56,607 bases of DNA, taken from contig JABSQV010000110.1 in NCBI GenBank assembly GCA_013215565.1, positions 1-56,607 of the forward strand, read 5' to 3'. This document shows, in pieces, positions 33,278 to 40,837 of this stretch. Each line of letters starts with the position of its first letter. Position 1 is the stretch's first letter. The position numbers were made by a program, and so were the translations under genes. Below the pieces are notes generated by a model that was not told where the DNA came from, ran no database searches, and was given only the letters and a program-made list of their open reading frames with translations. The stretch is from Myxococcales bacterium (GTDB lineage Bacteria; Myxococcota_A; UBA9160; SZUA-336).

Positions 33278-34255
33278 ATGGTCGAAGCTTCTGTCCTCGA
33301 AGAGCAGTGCAGCCGGACGCTTCTCGATACCGATTTTCCCGAGTTCGGGAAGCGAGTTCCGGGCAAGGTGCGCGACGCCTACCTCCAGTCGGGCCGGCGC
33401 CTGCTGCTGGCCACGGACCGGATCAGCGCCTTCGACGTGATCGTCGGCACGATTCCGTTCAAGGGCCAACTCCTGAATCAGTTGGCGGCCTTCTGGTTCG
33501 AGCGGACGCGCATGGTCGCGCGCAATCATCTGCTTGCGGTGCCTGACCCCGCGGTTTCCGTCGTGCAGGAATGCCGGGTTTTGCCGGTGGAATTCGTAGT
33601 TCGCGGCTACCTGGCCGGCGTCTCCGACACCTCGATCTGGACCGCGTACGCGCGCGGTGAGCGGGAATATTGCGGCCACCGGCTGCCAGAGGGGCTCCGC
33701 AAGAACGACCGCCTGCCGGAGCCGATTCTCACCCCGACGACAAAAGCCCCCCGCGGCCGGCACGACGAACTGGCTTCCCGGGCAGGATTGCTGAGCAGCG
33801 GGGCCATCTCCGAGGCACATTTCGACGCCGCGGAGCGAATCGCGCTGGATCTGTTCGCGGAGGGCACGGCCTGGGCCGAGAAGCAGGGCCTGATCCTGGT
33901 CGACACCAAGTACGAGATCGGCCTGGATCCCGAAGGGGAACTGTGTGTGGTCGACGAGATCCACACCTCGGACTCCTCTCGCTACTGGCACCGGAAGGGG
34001 TACGAGCAGAGCCTGGAGGCCGACAGAAACCCGAAGGCACTCGACAAGGAGTACGTGCGCACTTGGCTCGTCGACCGGGGCTATCGAGGAGACGGCGATC
34101 CCCCGGAGCTTCCTGAGAACGTTCGCTGCGAGGCTGCCCGGCGCTACATCGAGGCGTACGAGCGGATTACCGGGAGCCCCTTCGAGCCGTCGCTCGAGGA
34201 GCCCGAGGCGCGGATCCGGGAGAATTTGAGGGATTTTTCTTCCCAAAAAGTTTGA
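33278..34255 (+). CDS. purC: SAICAR synthetase (phosphoribosylaminoimidazole-succinocarboxamide synthase)
   Basis: A 325-residue PurC. It catalyses ATP-dependent joining of aspartate to CAIR in purine synthesis. The family landmarks are FGKRVPGKVRDAYL near residue 23, LLLATDRISAFDVIVGTIPFKGQLLNQLAAFW, VEFVVRGYLAGVS, LPEPILTPTTKAP, GLILVDTKYEIGLDPEGELCVVDEIHTSDSSRYW and the LDKEYVRTWL stretch. The length and the extended C-terminus resemble the longer, yeast-like PurC group rather than the 237-residue E. coli type. ATG start 108 bases after gshB; TAGTCT at 33253-33258 could be its own -10. Cytosolic. Confidence 0.96.
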   Translation: MVEASVLEEQCSRTLLDTDFPEFGKRVPGKVRDAYLQSGRRLLLATDRISAFDVIVGTIPFKGQLLNQLAAFWFERTRMVARNHLLAVPDPAVSVVQECRVLPVEFVVRGYLAGVSDTSIWTAYARGEREYCGHRLPEGLRKNDRLPEPILTPTTKAPRGRHDELASRAGLLSSGAISEAHFDAAERIALDLFAEGTAWAEKQGLILVDTKYEIGLDPEGELCVVDEIHTSDSSRYWHRKGYEQSLEADRNPKALDKEYVRTWLVDRGYRGDGDPPELPENVRCEAARRYIEAYERITGSPFEPSLEEPEARIRENLRDFSSQKV

Positions 34256-34279
34256 CCCGGAAAAAAACCTTGCATAACT
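34252..34279 (+). promoter_or_regulatory. Promoter of the H1-like protein gene, overlapping the purC stop
   Basis: TTGACC (34252-34257) includes the purC stop codon, and ATAACT (34274-34279) follows after 16 bases in an A-rich stretch. Transcription would start near 34286 and give a leader of about 100 bases, long compared with most genes here. I see no riboswitch fold in the leader. Confidence 0.5.
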
Positions 34280-34389
34280 TCTGGGCTGTCCCGTCGAGAA
34301 CGGTGATTCGTCGTCGGTTTCGTGGACTGGGCCGGACGCGGTGAGCTGGCTCGACCGACGGCCAGACATGGGCGCGGACAGGGGGGAAC

Positions 34390-34914
34390 ATGGCAGCGAA
34401 GGTTGCAAGTACCGGGATCAAGAGGGAGGGCGGCTTCCTCTACTATCTCGACAAGCAGGGCGACATCTCGCGTGTCGCGATGGCTCGCGGCGGCGGTAAT
34501 CAGCAGAAGAAGCGGCCGGAGAAAGTCGAGAGGGCGGGCGTGAAGAGGGAGTCCGGCTTCCTCTATTTCATCGACAAGAACGGCGACATCTGCAAGGCCA
34601 AGATGGCGCGGCGAGGGCGCGCGGGCGGACGCCGGAAGGCGGCACGTCCGGCACCCGCACGCCGCAAGACAGCGCGCAAGAAGACAGCGCGCAAGAAGAC
34701 CGCCCGCAAGAAGACCGCCGCCAAGAAGACCGCGCGCAAGAAGACGGCGCGGAAGAAGACGGCCCGGCGGAAGAAGACGGTCGCTCGCAAGCCGGCTCGC
34801 AAGCCGGCTCGCAAGAAGACGGCGCGGAAGAAGACGGCCCGTAAGAAGACGGCGCGTCGCAAGACGACTGCGAGGAAGACCCCGCGCCGGAAGGCGGCGG
34901 GCAGGCGTCGTTAG
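34390..34914 (+). CDS. Histone H1-like basic protein with a duplicated FLYY/FLYF-DKxGDI module
   Basis: A 174-residue, extremely basic protein. Residues 9-34 and 50-75 are two copies of a 41-residue-spaced module: KREGGFLYYLDKQGDI...MARGG and KRESGFLYFIDKNGDI...MARRG. From about residue 75 to the end it is built almost only of Lys, Arg, Ala and Thr in KKTAR-type pentads, like the C-terminal tail of eukaryotic H1 and bacterial Hc1/AlgP proteins. Such tails bind and compact DNA. A nucleoid role is inferred; the function of the N-terminal modules is unknown. GGGGGGAAC precedes the ATG, and the gene has its own promoter, so it is likely highly expressed. Confidence 0.85.
   Translation: MAAKVASTGIKREGGFLYYLDKQGDISRVAMARGGGNQQKKRPEKVERAGVKRESGFLYFIDKNGDICKAKMARRGRAGGRRKAARPAPARRKTARKKTARKKTARKKTAAKKTARKKTARKKTARRKKTVARKPARKPARKKTARKKTARKKTARRKTTARKTPRRKAAGRRR
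34662..34890 (+). repeat. Degenerate 15-bp tandem repeats encoding KKTAR units
   Basis: Units close to CGCAAGAAGACAGCG recur in frame, interrupted near 34768-34812 by a different basic stretch (RKKTVARKPARKPAR). Third-position changes differ between copies. Length variation between strains by slippage would keep the reading frame because the unit is a multiple of three. Confidence 0.85.
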
Positions 34915-35002
34915 CACGGGTCCGGAGGCCCCGGCGGGGGCCGTCGGATCCTGGATCGAAGACCGAACGCAAGACCACGTCTAGAGGTTGGGCATCAAGG
35001 TG

Positions 35003-35027
35003 CGGGGGCAGCTTACTGCTGCCCCCG
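35003..35027. terminator. Strong hairpin after the H1-like gene
   Basis: CGGGGGCAGC and GCTGCCCCCG are perfect 10-base arms around the loop TTACT. It lies 89 bases past the H1-like stop and 50 bases before the next gene. The T-run afterwards is poor (GTTCCTGC), so termination is likely but not textbook. Confidence 0.65.
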
Positions 35028-35064
35028 TTCCTGCGTCGGGCCCCCGCTCCAGTTACGGCGCTGC

Positions 35065-35070
35065 TATGAT
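35065..35070 (+). promoter_or_regulatory. -10-like box TATGAT, leaderless start of ogt
   Basis: TATGAT is followed by CGCGTC and the ATG at 35077, with no Shine-Dalgarno sequence. It matches the consensus at five of six positions. Confidence 0.5.
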
Positions 35071-35076
35071 CGCGTC

Positions 35077-35601
35077 ATGGGGGAGCGGTTCGCGGTCACG
35101 GAACTCGACTCCCCGGTCGGTCGCCTGCGGCTCGCAGCCTCGGAGCGCGGGTTGGCGCGGCTCGGGCTCCCGCGCGGCGGGGACCACGGCTTCTCTGGCT
35201 GGGTTCGACAGCACCTGCCCGACGCGGAGGAGGTGGCCTGGCTGCCGGCCCTGGAGCGCACGTCGAGGGAACTCGACGAGTACTTCAACGGCTGCCGGGT
35301 GGACTTCGAAGTACCGCTCGATCTGCGCGGCACGCCGTTTCAGCTGGATGTCTGGAACGCGCTTCGCGAGATCCCGTTCGGGCAGACCCGCACCTACGCA
35401 GAAATCGGACGGGCGGTAGGGCGGCCGCGCGCGGCTCGCGCCGTCGGGACCGCGAACGCGTCGAACCCGATTCCACTGATCGTGCCCTGTCACCGTGTGA
35501 TCGCGGCCGGCGGAAAACTCGGCGGGTACGCGGGAGGGCTCGCGATCAAGCGCCGCCTGCTCGCGCTCGAAAGTGAAGCCGCCCGCGCCGATCTGATCTG
35601 A
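35077..35601 (+). CDS. ogt: Methylated-DNA-protein-cysteine S-methyltransferase
   Basis: A 174-residue suicide DNA-repair protein that moves the alkyl group from O6-alkylguanine to its own cysteine. The active site PCHRVI (in IPLIVPCHRVIAAGGKLGGYAGG) is complete, the DNA-binding helix RAARAVGTANASNP with its arginine finger is present, and GTPFQLDVWNALREIPFGQTRTYAEIG is typical. No Ada-type N-terminal zinc domain, so it is the Ogt form. The upstream hairpin and the TATGAT box suggest it is transcribed alone. Convergent with the cystathionine gamma-synthase gene 25 bases away. Confidence 0.95.
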   Translation: MGERFAVTELDSPVGRLRLAASERGLARLGLPRGGDHGFSGWVRQHLPDAEEVAWLPALERTSRELDEYFNGCRVDFEVPLDLRGTPFQLDVWNALREIPFGQTRTYAEIGRAVGRPRAARAVGTANASNPIPLIVPCHRVIAAGGKLGGYAGGLAIKRRLLALESEAARADLI

Positions 35602-35626
35602 GCGAGCCGGCGCCGCGCGGCAGGCG

Positions 35627-36826
35627 CTAGATCCGATCCAGCGCCTGGTCGAGATCCGCGATCAGGTCCCCGGTATCCTCGATGCCGCACGCGTAGCGGA
35701 CGAGGTTGTCCTTGATCCCGAGTTCGGCGCGCTCCTCGGGAGACTTGTCCCAGTAGGACGCGACGGCGGGCTGCTCGACGAGAGACTCGCAGCCTCCGAA
35801 GCTCGGGGCGATGTACGGAATCTGCAGTGCGTCTACGAACTTGGCGGTTGCCTCGAAGTCGGGCGTCACCTCGAAGCTCACGACGCCCCCGAAGCCCGAC
35901 ATCTGGGCGCGCGCGATCTTGTACTGCGGGTGACTCTCGAGTCCCGGGTAATGCACGCGTTCGATCTTGGGGTGACGCTCCAGGTGGAGTGCGATCGCGC
36001 TGGCGTTCGCATTGGCCCGGCCGACACGAAGTGCCAGGGACTTCATCCCGCGCAGCAGCAGGTACGCGGCGTGGGGGTCGAGTACGCTTCCCATGATTCC
36101 GAGGAGTTCGCGAACCGGCGCCAGCGTTTCGGTGCTCCCCACGAGTGCTCCAGCCATCACGTCGTTGTGCCCGGCCAGGTACTTGGTGCCCGAGTGGAGC
36201 ACCACGTCGGCCCCGAGTTCGAGCGGCCTCTGGTTGATCGGCGTGGCGAAGGTGGCGTCGATCACGACGCGGGCGCCACGCGCGTGGCAGAGACCGGCCA
36301 CGCGCGGAATGTCGACCACGCGCAGGTACGGGTTTGTCGGCGATTCCGAGAAGAACAGCGCGGTCTCGCGTTCGAGCGCGCGTTCGAGCGCGTCGATGTC
36401 GGACGGTTCCACAACCGTGGTCTCGATCCCGAGCTTGGGGAGCACCGTCACGATGAACTGGCGCGTGCGCCGATAGCAGTCGGTCGTGGTGACGATGTGA
36501 CCGTCTCGTGGGACCAGGGCCAGCAGCAGCGTGGTGATGGCGGCCATTCCGCTCGCCGAGGTCACGCACGCCTCGCCGCCTTCGAGTTCCCGGAGCTTAT
36601 CGGCCGCCGCCTGGGTGGTCGGATTTCCGTAGCGCCCGTACTCGTAGCTCGGGTGGCGGCCCTCCTGATAGTCGATCAGCTCCTGGGTGTCGCGGAACCA
36701 GAAGGTCGAGGTCTGGACGATCGGGGTCGACAGCGCGTCCGAGACGCGCGGCCGTCCCTCGCGCTCGCCGCCGTGCACCGCCCGGGTGGAGTCGCCGCCC
36801 CTCTGGGGGGCCTTCGGATCGCTCAT
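35627..36826 (-). CDS. metB: Cystathionine gamma-synthase, plant-like
   Basis: A 399-residue PLP enzyme of the Cys/Met metabolism family. The PLP lysine is in LHSGTKYLAGHNDVMAG; YEYGRYGNPTT and SASGMAAI are also canonical. The segments LFFSESPTNPYLRVVDIP, FVDALQIPYIAPSFGGCES and GIKDNLVRYACGIED resemble plant chloroplast cystathionine gamma-synthase more than E. coli MetB. The enzyme condenses an activated homoserine with cysteine on the way to methionine; plant enzymes use O-phosphohomoserine, and whether this one does is unknown. Cystathionine gamma-lyase or O-acylhomoserine sulfhydrylase are less likely alternatives. TAACCT lies 9 bases before the ATG. Confidence 0.87.
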   Translation of the reverse strand: MSDPKAPQRGGDSTRAVHGGEREGRPRVSDALSTPIVQTSTFWFRDTQELIDYQEGRHPSYEYGRYGNPTTQAAADKLRELEGGEACVTSASGMAAITTLLLALVPRDGHIVTTTDCYRRTRQFIVTVLPKLGIETTVVEPSDIDALERALERETALFFSESPTNPYLRVVDIPRVAGLCHARGARVVIDATFATPINQRPLELGADVVLHSGTKYLAGHNDVMAGALVGSTETLAPVRELLGIMGSVLDPHAAYLLLRGMKSLALRVGRANANASAIALHLERHPKIERVHYPGLESHPQYKIARAQMSGFGGVVSFEVTPDFEATAKFVDALQIPYIAPSFGGCESLVEQPAVASYWDKSPEERAELGIKDNLVRYACGIEDTGDLIADLDQALDRI

Positions 36827-36835
36827 GGTCGCGCG

Positions 36836-36841
36836 AGGTTA
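36836..36841 (-). promoter_or_regulatory. -10-like box TAACCT near the cystathionine gamma-synthase start
   Basis: TAACCT (overlapping GATAAC) ends 9 bases before the ATG at 36826 on the minus strand. No Shine-Dalgarno sequence intervenes. Confidence 0.35.
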
Positions 36842-36869
36842 TCTGCGGAGGGTAGGGGGGTCAACCGAG

Positions 36870-37760
36870 CTAACTCCCCGCACTGAGGGCGCTTTCCTGT
36901 GCTCGCCTGGACTCGATCCGTTCCCGGATCGCGCGCAGCACGGGTTCGCCGAGATCGAGGTTCCCGCGCCCGCGACCGAGCCGGATGCCCAGGCGCGCGG
37001 GTCCGTGGAAGTCGCTGCCTCCCGAGGCGACCAGGCCGTGGAGTTCTGCGAGCCGTCGCAGACGCCTGCGTCGCCTGGGCGTGTGGCTCGGGTGCCAGAC
37101 CTCGAGTCCGTCGAGGTCGTCCGCGACCAGGGCTTCGACGAAGCGCTCGATCCCTCCCGCGGCGTCGACGCCGAGCGAGAGCAGGGGGTGCGCGAGCACG
37201 CTGATCCCGCCCGCCGCGTGGATCAAATCGATCGCCTCGCGCGCGCTGAGGCCCGGTAAGGGCACGAATGCGGGGCGGCCGCGGCGCAGGTAGCGCGAGA
37301 AGGCTTCGTCCGGATCGGCACAGACGCCCAGCCTGACCAGCGCCCGCGCGACGTGCGGCCGGCCGATCACGCCGGGCCCTGCCTCCGCGCGCACCGCTTC
37401 GAGCGGAAGCTCGACGCCGCGCTCTGCGAGCAGCGCCACGATCCGCTTCGCACGTGCGTCGCGCCCGATGTTCACGCGCTCGAGGCGCGTCAGCAGTTCT
37501 GGCCGGGCCGGGTCGATGCCGAGGCCCAGGATGTGCATCTGGCGACCGGTGTCCGGCTCCGAGACCGAGACTTCGATCCCGGCCAGGACCTCTACGCCGA
37601 CTTCGTGGCCGCGCTCGGCCGCGGCTGCGACCCCGCGCACGTTGTCGTGGTCGGTGAGCGCCATGACCTGGACGCCCTCCCGGACGGCCTCGTCGGCGAG
37701 TTCGGCCGGGGAGAGGGTTCCGTCCGAGCGGTTCGAGTGTACGTGGAAGTCGCAGCGCAT
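36870..37760 (-). CDS. PHP-domain phosphoesterase (TrpH/RNase AM-like)
   Basis: A 296-residue PHP metal-dependent hydrolase. Metal-binding motifs in order: DFHVHSNRSDGTLSP at the N-terminus, ALTDHDNVRG near 36, IEVSVSE near 64, GRPHVARAL near 130, SVLAHPLL near 190 and SGGSDFHGP near 245. Relatives act on RNA or oligonucleotide 5' ends, or on 3',5'-nucleotides. The start ATG shares one base with the stop of the flippase/hydrolase fusion gene (TGATG at 37758-37762), so the genes are coupled. The longer open frame upstream is within the fusion gene and is a shadow. Cytosolic. Confidence 0.9.
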   Translation of the reverse strand: MRCDFHVHSNRSDGTLSPAELADEAVREGVQVMALTDHDNVRGVAAAAERGHEVGVEVLAGIEVSVSEPDTGRQMHILGLGIDPARPELLTRLERVNIGRDARAKRIVALLAERGVELPLEAVRAEAGPGVIGRPHVARALVRLGVCADPDEAFSRYLRRGRPAFVPLPGLSAREAIDLIHAAGGISVLAHPLLSLGVDAAGGIERFVEALVADDLDGLEVWHPSHTPRRRRRLRRLAELHGLVASGGSDFHGPARLGIRLGRGRGNLDLGEPVLRAIRERIESRRAQESALSAGS

Positions 37761-40700
37761 CAGTCGCAGTCCTCGACGTAGCCCAGCGCCTGGAGCCGTC
37801 GGCACTCGGCGTCCCCGATTTCGGCGAAGCTCTCTTCGTGGGCCGTCGCCGCCGCGTCGCGCGCAAGAGCCCGGAGCGAGTCCGAGAGATCGGCCTCCCG
37901 CTCGGTCTCGGTGCCGGCCAGGTTCCGGATCTCGTCCGCATCGGTCGAGAGTTCGTAGAGTTCGGCCGGATCGAGCCCGCGCGGATTCCCGGGATTCGCC
38001 CGGATCAGCTTCCAGCCCCCGCCCCGGATTGCCTCGAGCACGTTCCCCTCGTGGTTTTCCTCGGCGTAGACCACGCGCTCGCGGTCGGGCGCGTCGTTCA
38101 GCGGCCGGCCCTGTATGCCCGCCGGGAGCCGCGCACCCGCGGCCGAGAGCAGCGTGGGCATCACGTCGAGCAGGCGTACCTGTTCCGACCGAACCGGAGG
38201 CCGCACGCGCCCGTCGCGCGGCCACTTGATCAGCAGCGGGACCGCGAGTTGCTCGTCGTAGAGCGTGCGCCCATGCCACCAGCCGCCGTGGTCCCGGAAC
38301 TCCTCTCCGTGGTCAGAGGTCACGGCGATCAGGCTGCGATCGTAGATTCCGCGCCGCCGGAGGTCATCGAACAGTTCGCCGAGCAGGCGGTCCAGGTGCG
38401 CAACTTCCGCCAGGTAACTCTCGAACATCTCGTCTCGCAGCGCCGGGTCGGGGTCCGGGACCAGTGCCCGCCCGATCGCGTCGCCCCGGTCGGGGTGCCG
38501 GAAGTACGGGTCGTGCGGCTCCATGTAGTGGAGCAGGAGAAAGAAGCGCTCGTCCTGGTGCCGGTCGAGCCAGGCCCGGGCCTCCCGGTTCACGGCCTCT
38601 CCGGGTTGGTAGGCATCCCCGGGGCGCACCCCGCCGCGCAGGTGTCCGGCCACGCGGCGGGCGAGTTCGTAGAGCAGGAGCCGCGAGCTCGAGTCGCTCA
38701 CGCCGAACAGGTAATCGGGTGTCAGGTACCGATATTCGTCGAAGCCCTGCTGGAAATTGAAACTCGGCGCCAGGTTGATGTTCGTGACGATGCCCCCGGT
38801 CGAGTAGCCGAACTCGCGAAACGCCTCGGCCAGCGTCACCACCGAATCCGGAAGGCGCGACGGTTTGAGCGTCGCGCCGTGGCTGGACGGGTAAAGCGAA
38901 GTCAGCAGCGTTGCCATCGACGGCTTGGTCCACGAGGCCTGAGCGAAGGCGGCCTCGAATACGGTTCCGCCGTCAGCGGCGAGCGCAGCCAGCGCCGGGG
39001 TTTCGATCCGGTCGCTCCCGTAGAGGGGCAGTACATCGGCGCGTAGCGTGTCGATCGAAATCAGGAGTACGTTCGGGGCGGCGCGCAGCTGAGACGCGAT
39101 TGGGCGCGCCGCGGCGGGTGCGGCCGGTTGCGGGCCGAGCGCGGTGGCGAGGCCGGCACTCGCCGCGATCCAGAGCGCCGCGAAGCCGAGCGCCCAGGGG
39201 GCCCGGACCCCCCGCCCGACGGGGCCTCCGGCGAGGGCGGCCACGCCCCCCAGCAGCGCGAGGGCGACCACGCCACTGCCCGCAATCAGTCCCAGCAGCA
39301 CCGGGGCGCCCGGGAGTTGCTCGCCGTAGACGTCGCGGTAGAGGAAGAACAGGGTCGCGACGAGTCCGTAGGGCACCAGGCAGGCCGTAAACGAGACTGC
39401 GGAAACCCAGCGTTCGAGAATCGCGCGCGGGAAAGGCAGCGCGCCCAGCACGCTGCCCCCGGCCAGACCCGCGCATCCGAACAGCGCGCTGTAGGCGAGC
39501 GGGGCCGTCCAGAACACCTGGGCGTCGCCGCCGAGCTTGCCGATCGCGGCGAGGTAGGCGGCTTCGGCGAAGCCGATCCAGAGCCCGGCATACACGCCCC
39601 CGGCGAGTCCGAAGCCGGCCCCCGTCCGGAGCCGGCGTCCGAGCGCGTCGATGGGTTCCGTGGGCGCGGGGTCGGCCTCGTCGGAAGCCGCTGCGGCGCC
39701 GAGCCGGGTTGCCGCGTGACGCGCGGCCGCGTAGTCGACCTGCGCTCCGTCGACGCGGCAGTAGCCGGGCCGGTAGCTGTCCCGGCGCAGGAACCAGGGG
39801 ATCACCCCGAACAACGTCGGGAGTTCGGCCACGAGGAAACCGATCAGGCCCGAGGCGGCCGCCAGCCCGAAGCTCATCTGATTTTGAAGCAGCAGTCCCT
39901 GCGCGAGTTCGCGGATGCCTTCTCCGGCGATCGTGAACGGCGACAGGACCGTCGCCAGGATCTGGATCGAAGAGGCGAAGGTGACGACCCAGAAGGGAGA
40001 GTCGGATGCCGGAACCCCGAGCGCGCGCGCCGCCGGAACGTACATCGCCGCGGTCGTGAAGTGCTGGACCAGAGACAGACCCCACGCGGCGAGCAGGAGT
40101 CCTTTGCGATCGGTGTAGGCGGAGGCGCCGTCTGCGATGCGGCTCAGGCTTCCGCGCAGGGTCGGGAGCGGAACCCGCGCCAGGACCCAGCGGATCAGCC
40201 TCGGGCCGGGCCAGAACAACACCAGGCCCACGATCATGAGCGGGGTGAGTGCGATCGGGATTCCGACCGTCGCGATCAGCTTCGCGTAGGCGGGGAAGCC
40301 CGCAATCCCGAGCGGCAGCGCGATCAGGAAGGTCCCGAAGATGGCCGACGACCCGAGCAGCTTTTCGACGATCGTGGCTGCCGAGACCTCGATCGTGCGG
40401 CCGCTGAAGCGGCTGGCATCGTAGAGCTTGTAGCCGTCCAGACCCAGCGTCGAGGGCAGGAAGGTCCCCAGGAAGCGGCCGATGAAGAAGGCCCCGACGA
40501 TGTGGCGCACCGGCAATTCGACCTGCTGGCCGCGCAGCATCAGGACCCAGCGCGCGATGCTGGCCGCGATCCCGACCAGCTTGAGCGACATCGCGTAGAA
40601 GCAGAACACCACGAAGCTGCCGAGCGAAATGCCGGAGAGATGCTCGCCGAGCAGCGACAGGATCGTGACCCCGTCGGTTTCATGGAGAAAGATCAGGCCG

Positions 40701-40834
40701 AGAACGCGGAGCGTGAGGTAGGCCTTGAGCAGGAAGACGCCGCGCGAGCGCCACGGGGGCGGGACGAAGCGGTTGAGACCGAGCGCGAGCACGGCCATGA
40801 GGGCCAGCTCGGAGACGAGGCGCAGTGCGGGCAT
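37760..40834 (-). CDS. Fusion of an LPG-flippase-like membrane domain with a sulfatase-like hydrolase
   Basis: A 1024-residue protein. Residues ~1-345 form about eight helices of the lysylphosphatidylglycerol synthase-TM/flippase-like family (FFIGRFLGTFLPSTLGLDGYKLYDASR; SPFTIAGEGIRELAQGL). Residues ~395-565 add roughly five more helices. Residues ~575-1024 are an alkaline-phosphatase-superfamily domain: NVLLISIDTLRADVLPLYG, SWTKPSMATLLTSLYPSSHG, HYMEPHDPYF, VTSDHGEEFRDHGGWWHG. The usual formylglycine Cys/Ser position is Thr636, which points to a phosphotransferase or phosphohydrolase rather than a sulfatase. The hydrolase lies outside or inside depending on an uncertain helix count. It is 3 bases after the nucleoside hydrolase gene and coupled to the PHP gene. 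Confidence 0.85.
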   Translation of the reverse strand: MPALRLVSELALMAVLALGLNRFVPPPWRSRGVFLLKAYLTLRVLGLIFLHETDGVTILSLLGEHLSGISLGSFVVFCFYAMSLKLVGIAASIARWVLMLRGQQVELPVRHIVGAFFIGRFLGTFLPSTLGLDGYKLYDASRFSGRTIEVSAATIVEKLLGSSAIFGTFLIALPLGIAGFPAYAKLIATVGIPIALTPLMIVGLVLFWPGPRLIRWVLARVPLPTLRGSLSRIADGASAYTDRKGLLLAAWGLSLVQHFTTAAMYVPAARALGVPASDSPFWVVTFASSIQILATVLSPFTIAGEGIRELAQGLLLQNQMSFGLAAASGLIGFLVAELPTLFGVIPWFLRRDSYRPGYCRVDGAQVDYAAARHAATRLGAAAASDEADPAPTEPIDALGRRLRTGAGFGLAGGVYAGLWIGFAEAAYLAAIGKLGGDAQVFWTAPLAYSALFGCAGLAGGSVLGALPFPRAILERWVSAVSFTACLVPYGLVATLFFLYRDVYGEQLPGAPVLLGLIAGSGVVALALLGGVAALAGGPVGRGVRAPWALGFAALWIAASAGLATALGPQPAAPAAARPIASQLRAAPNVLLISIDTLRADVLPLYGSDRIETPALAALAADGGTVFEAAFAQASWTKPSMATLLTSLYPSSHGATLKPSRLPDSVVTLAEAFREFGYSTGGIVTNINLAPSFNFQQGFDEYRYLTPDYLFGVSDSSSRLLLYELARRVAGHLRGGVRPGDAYQPGEAVNREARAWLDRHQDERFFLLLHYMEPHDPYFRHPDRGDAIGRALVPDPDPALRDEMFESYLAEVAHLDRLLGELFDDLRRRGIYDRSLIAVTSDHGEEFRDHGGWWHGRTLYDEQLAVPLLIKWPRDGRVRPPVRSEQVRLLDVMPTLLSAAGARLPAGIQGRPLNDAPDRERVVYAEENHEGNVLEAIRGGGWKLIRANPGNPRGLDPAELYELSTDADEIRNLAGTETEREADLSDSLRALARDAAATAHEESFAEIGDAECRRLQALGYVEDCD

Positions 40835-40837
40835 CGG

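Noticed and set aside
34286-34389. The ~100-base leader of the H1-like gene as a riboswitch
   Set aside because: No conserved riboswitch core or terminator/antiterminator pair is visible; it may simply be a long leader.
32015-34408. A 1640-codon open frame on the minus strand that extends the PBP1A gene by about 2.4 kb
   Set aside because: The extension is antisense to gshB and purC, has no conserved residues, and precedes the membrane anchor of PBP1A. It is a GC-rich shadow frame.
34662-34890. The 15-bp repeats as a CRISPR or satellite array
   Set aside because: The repeats are contiguous, degenerate at third codon positions and coding; there are no spacers or cas genes.
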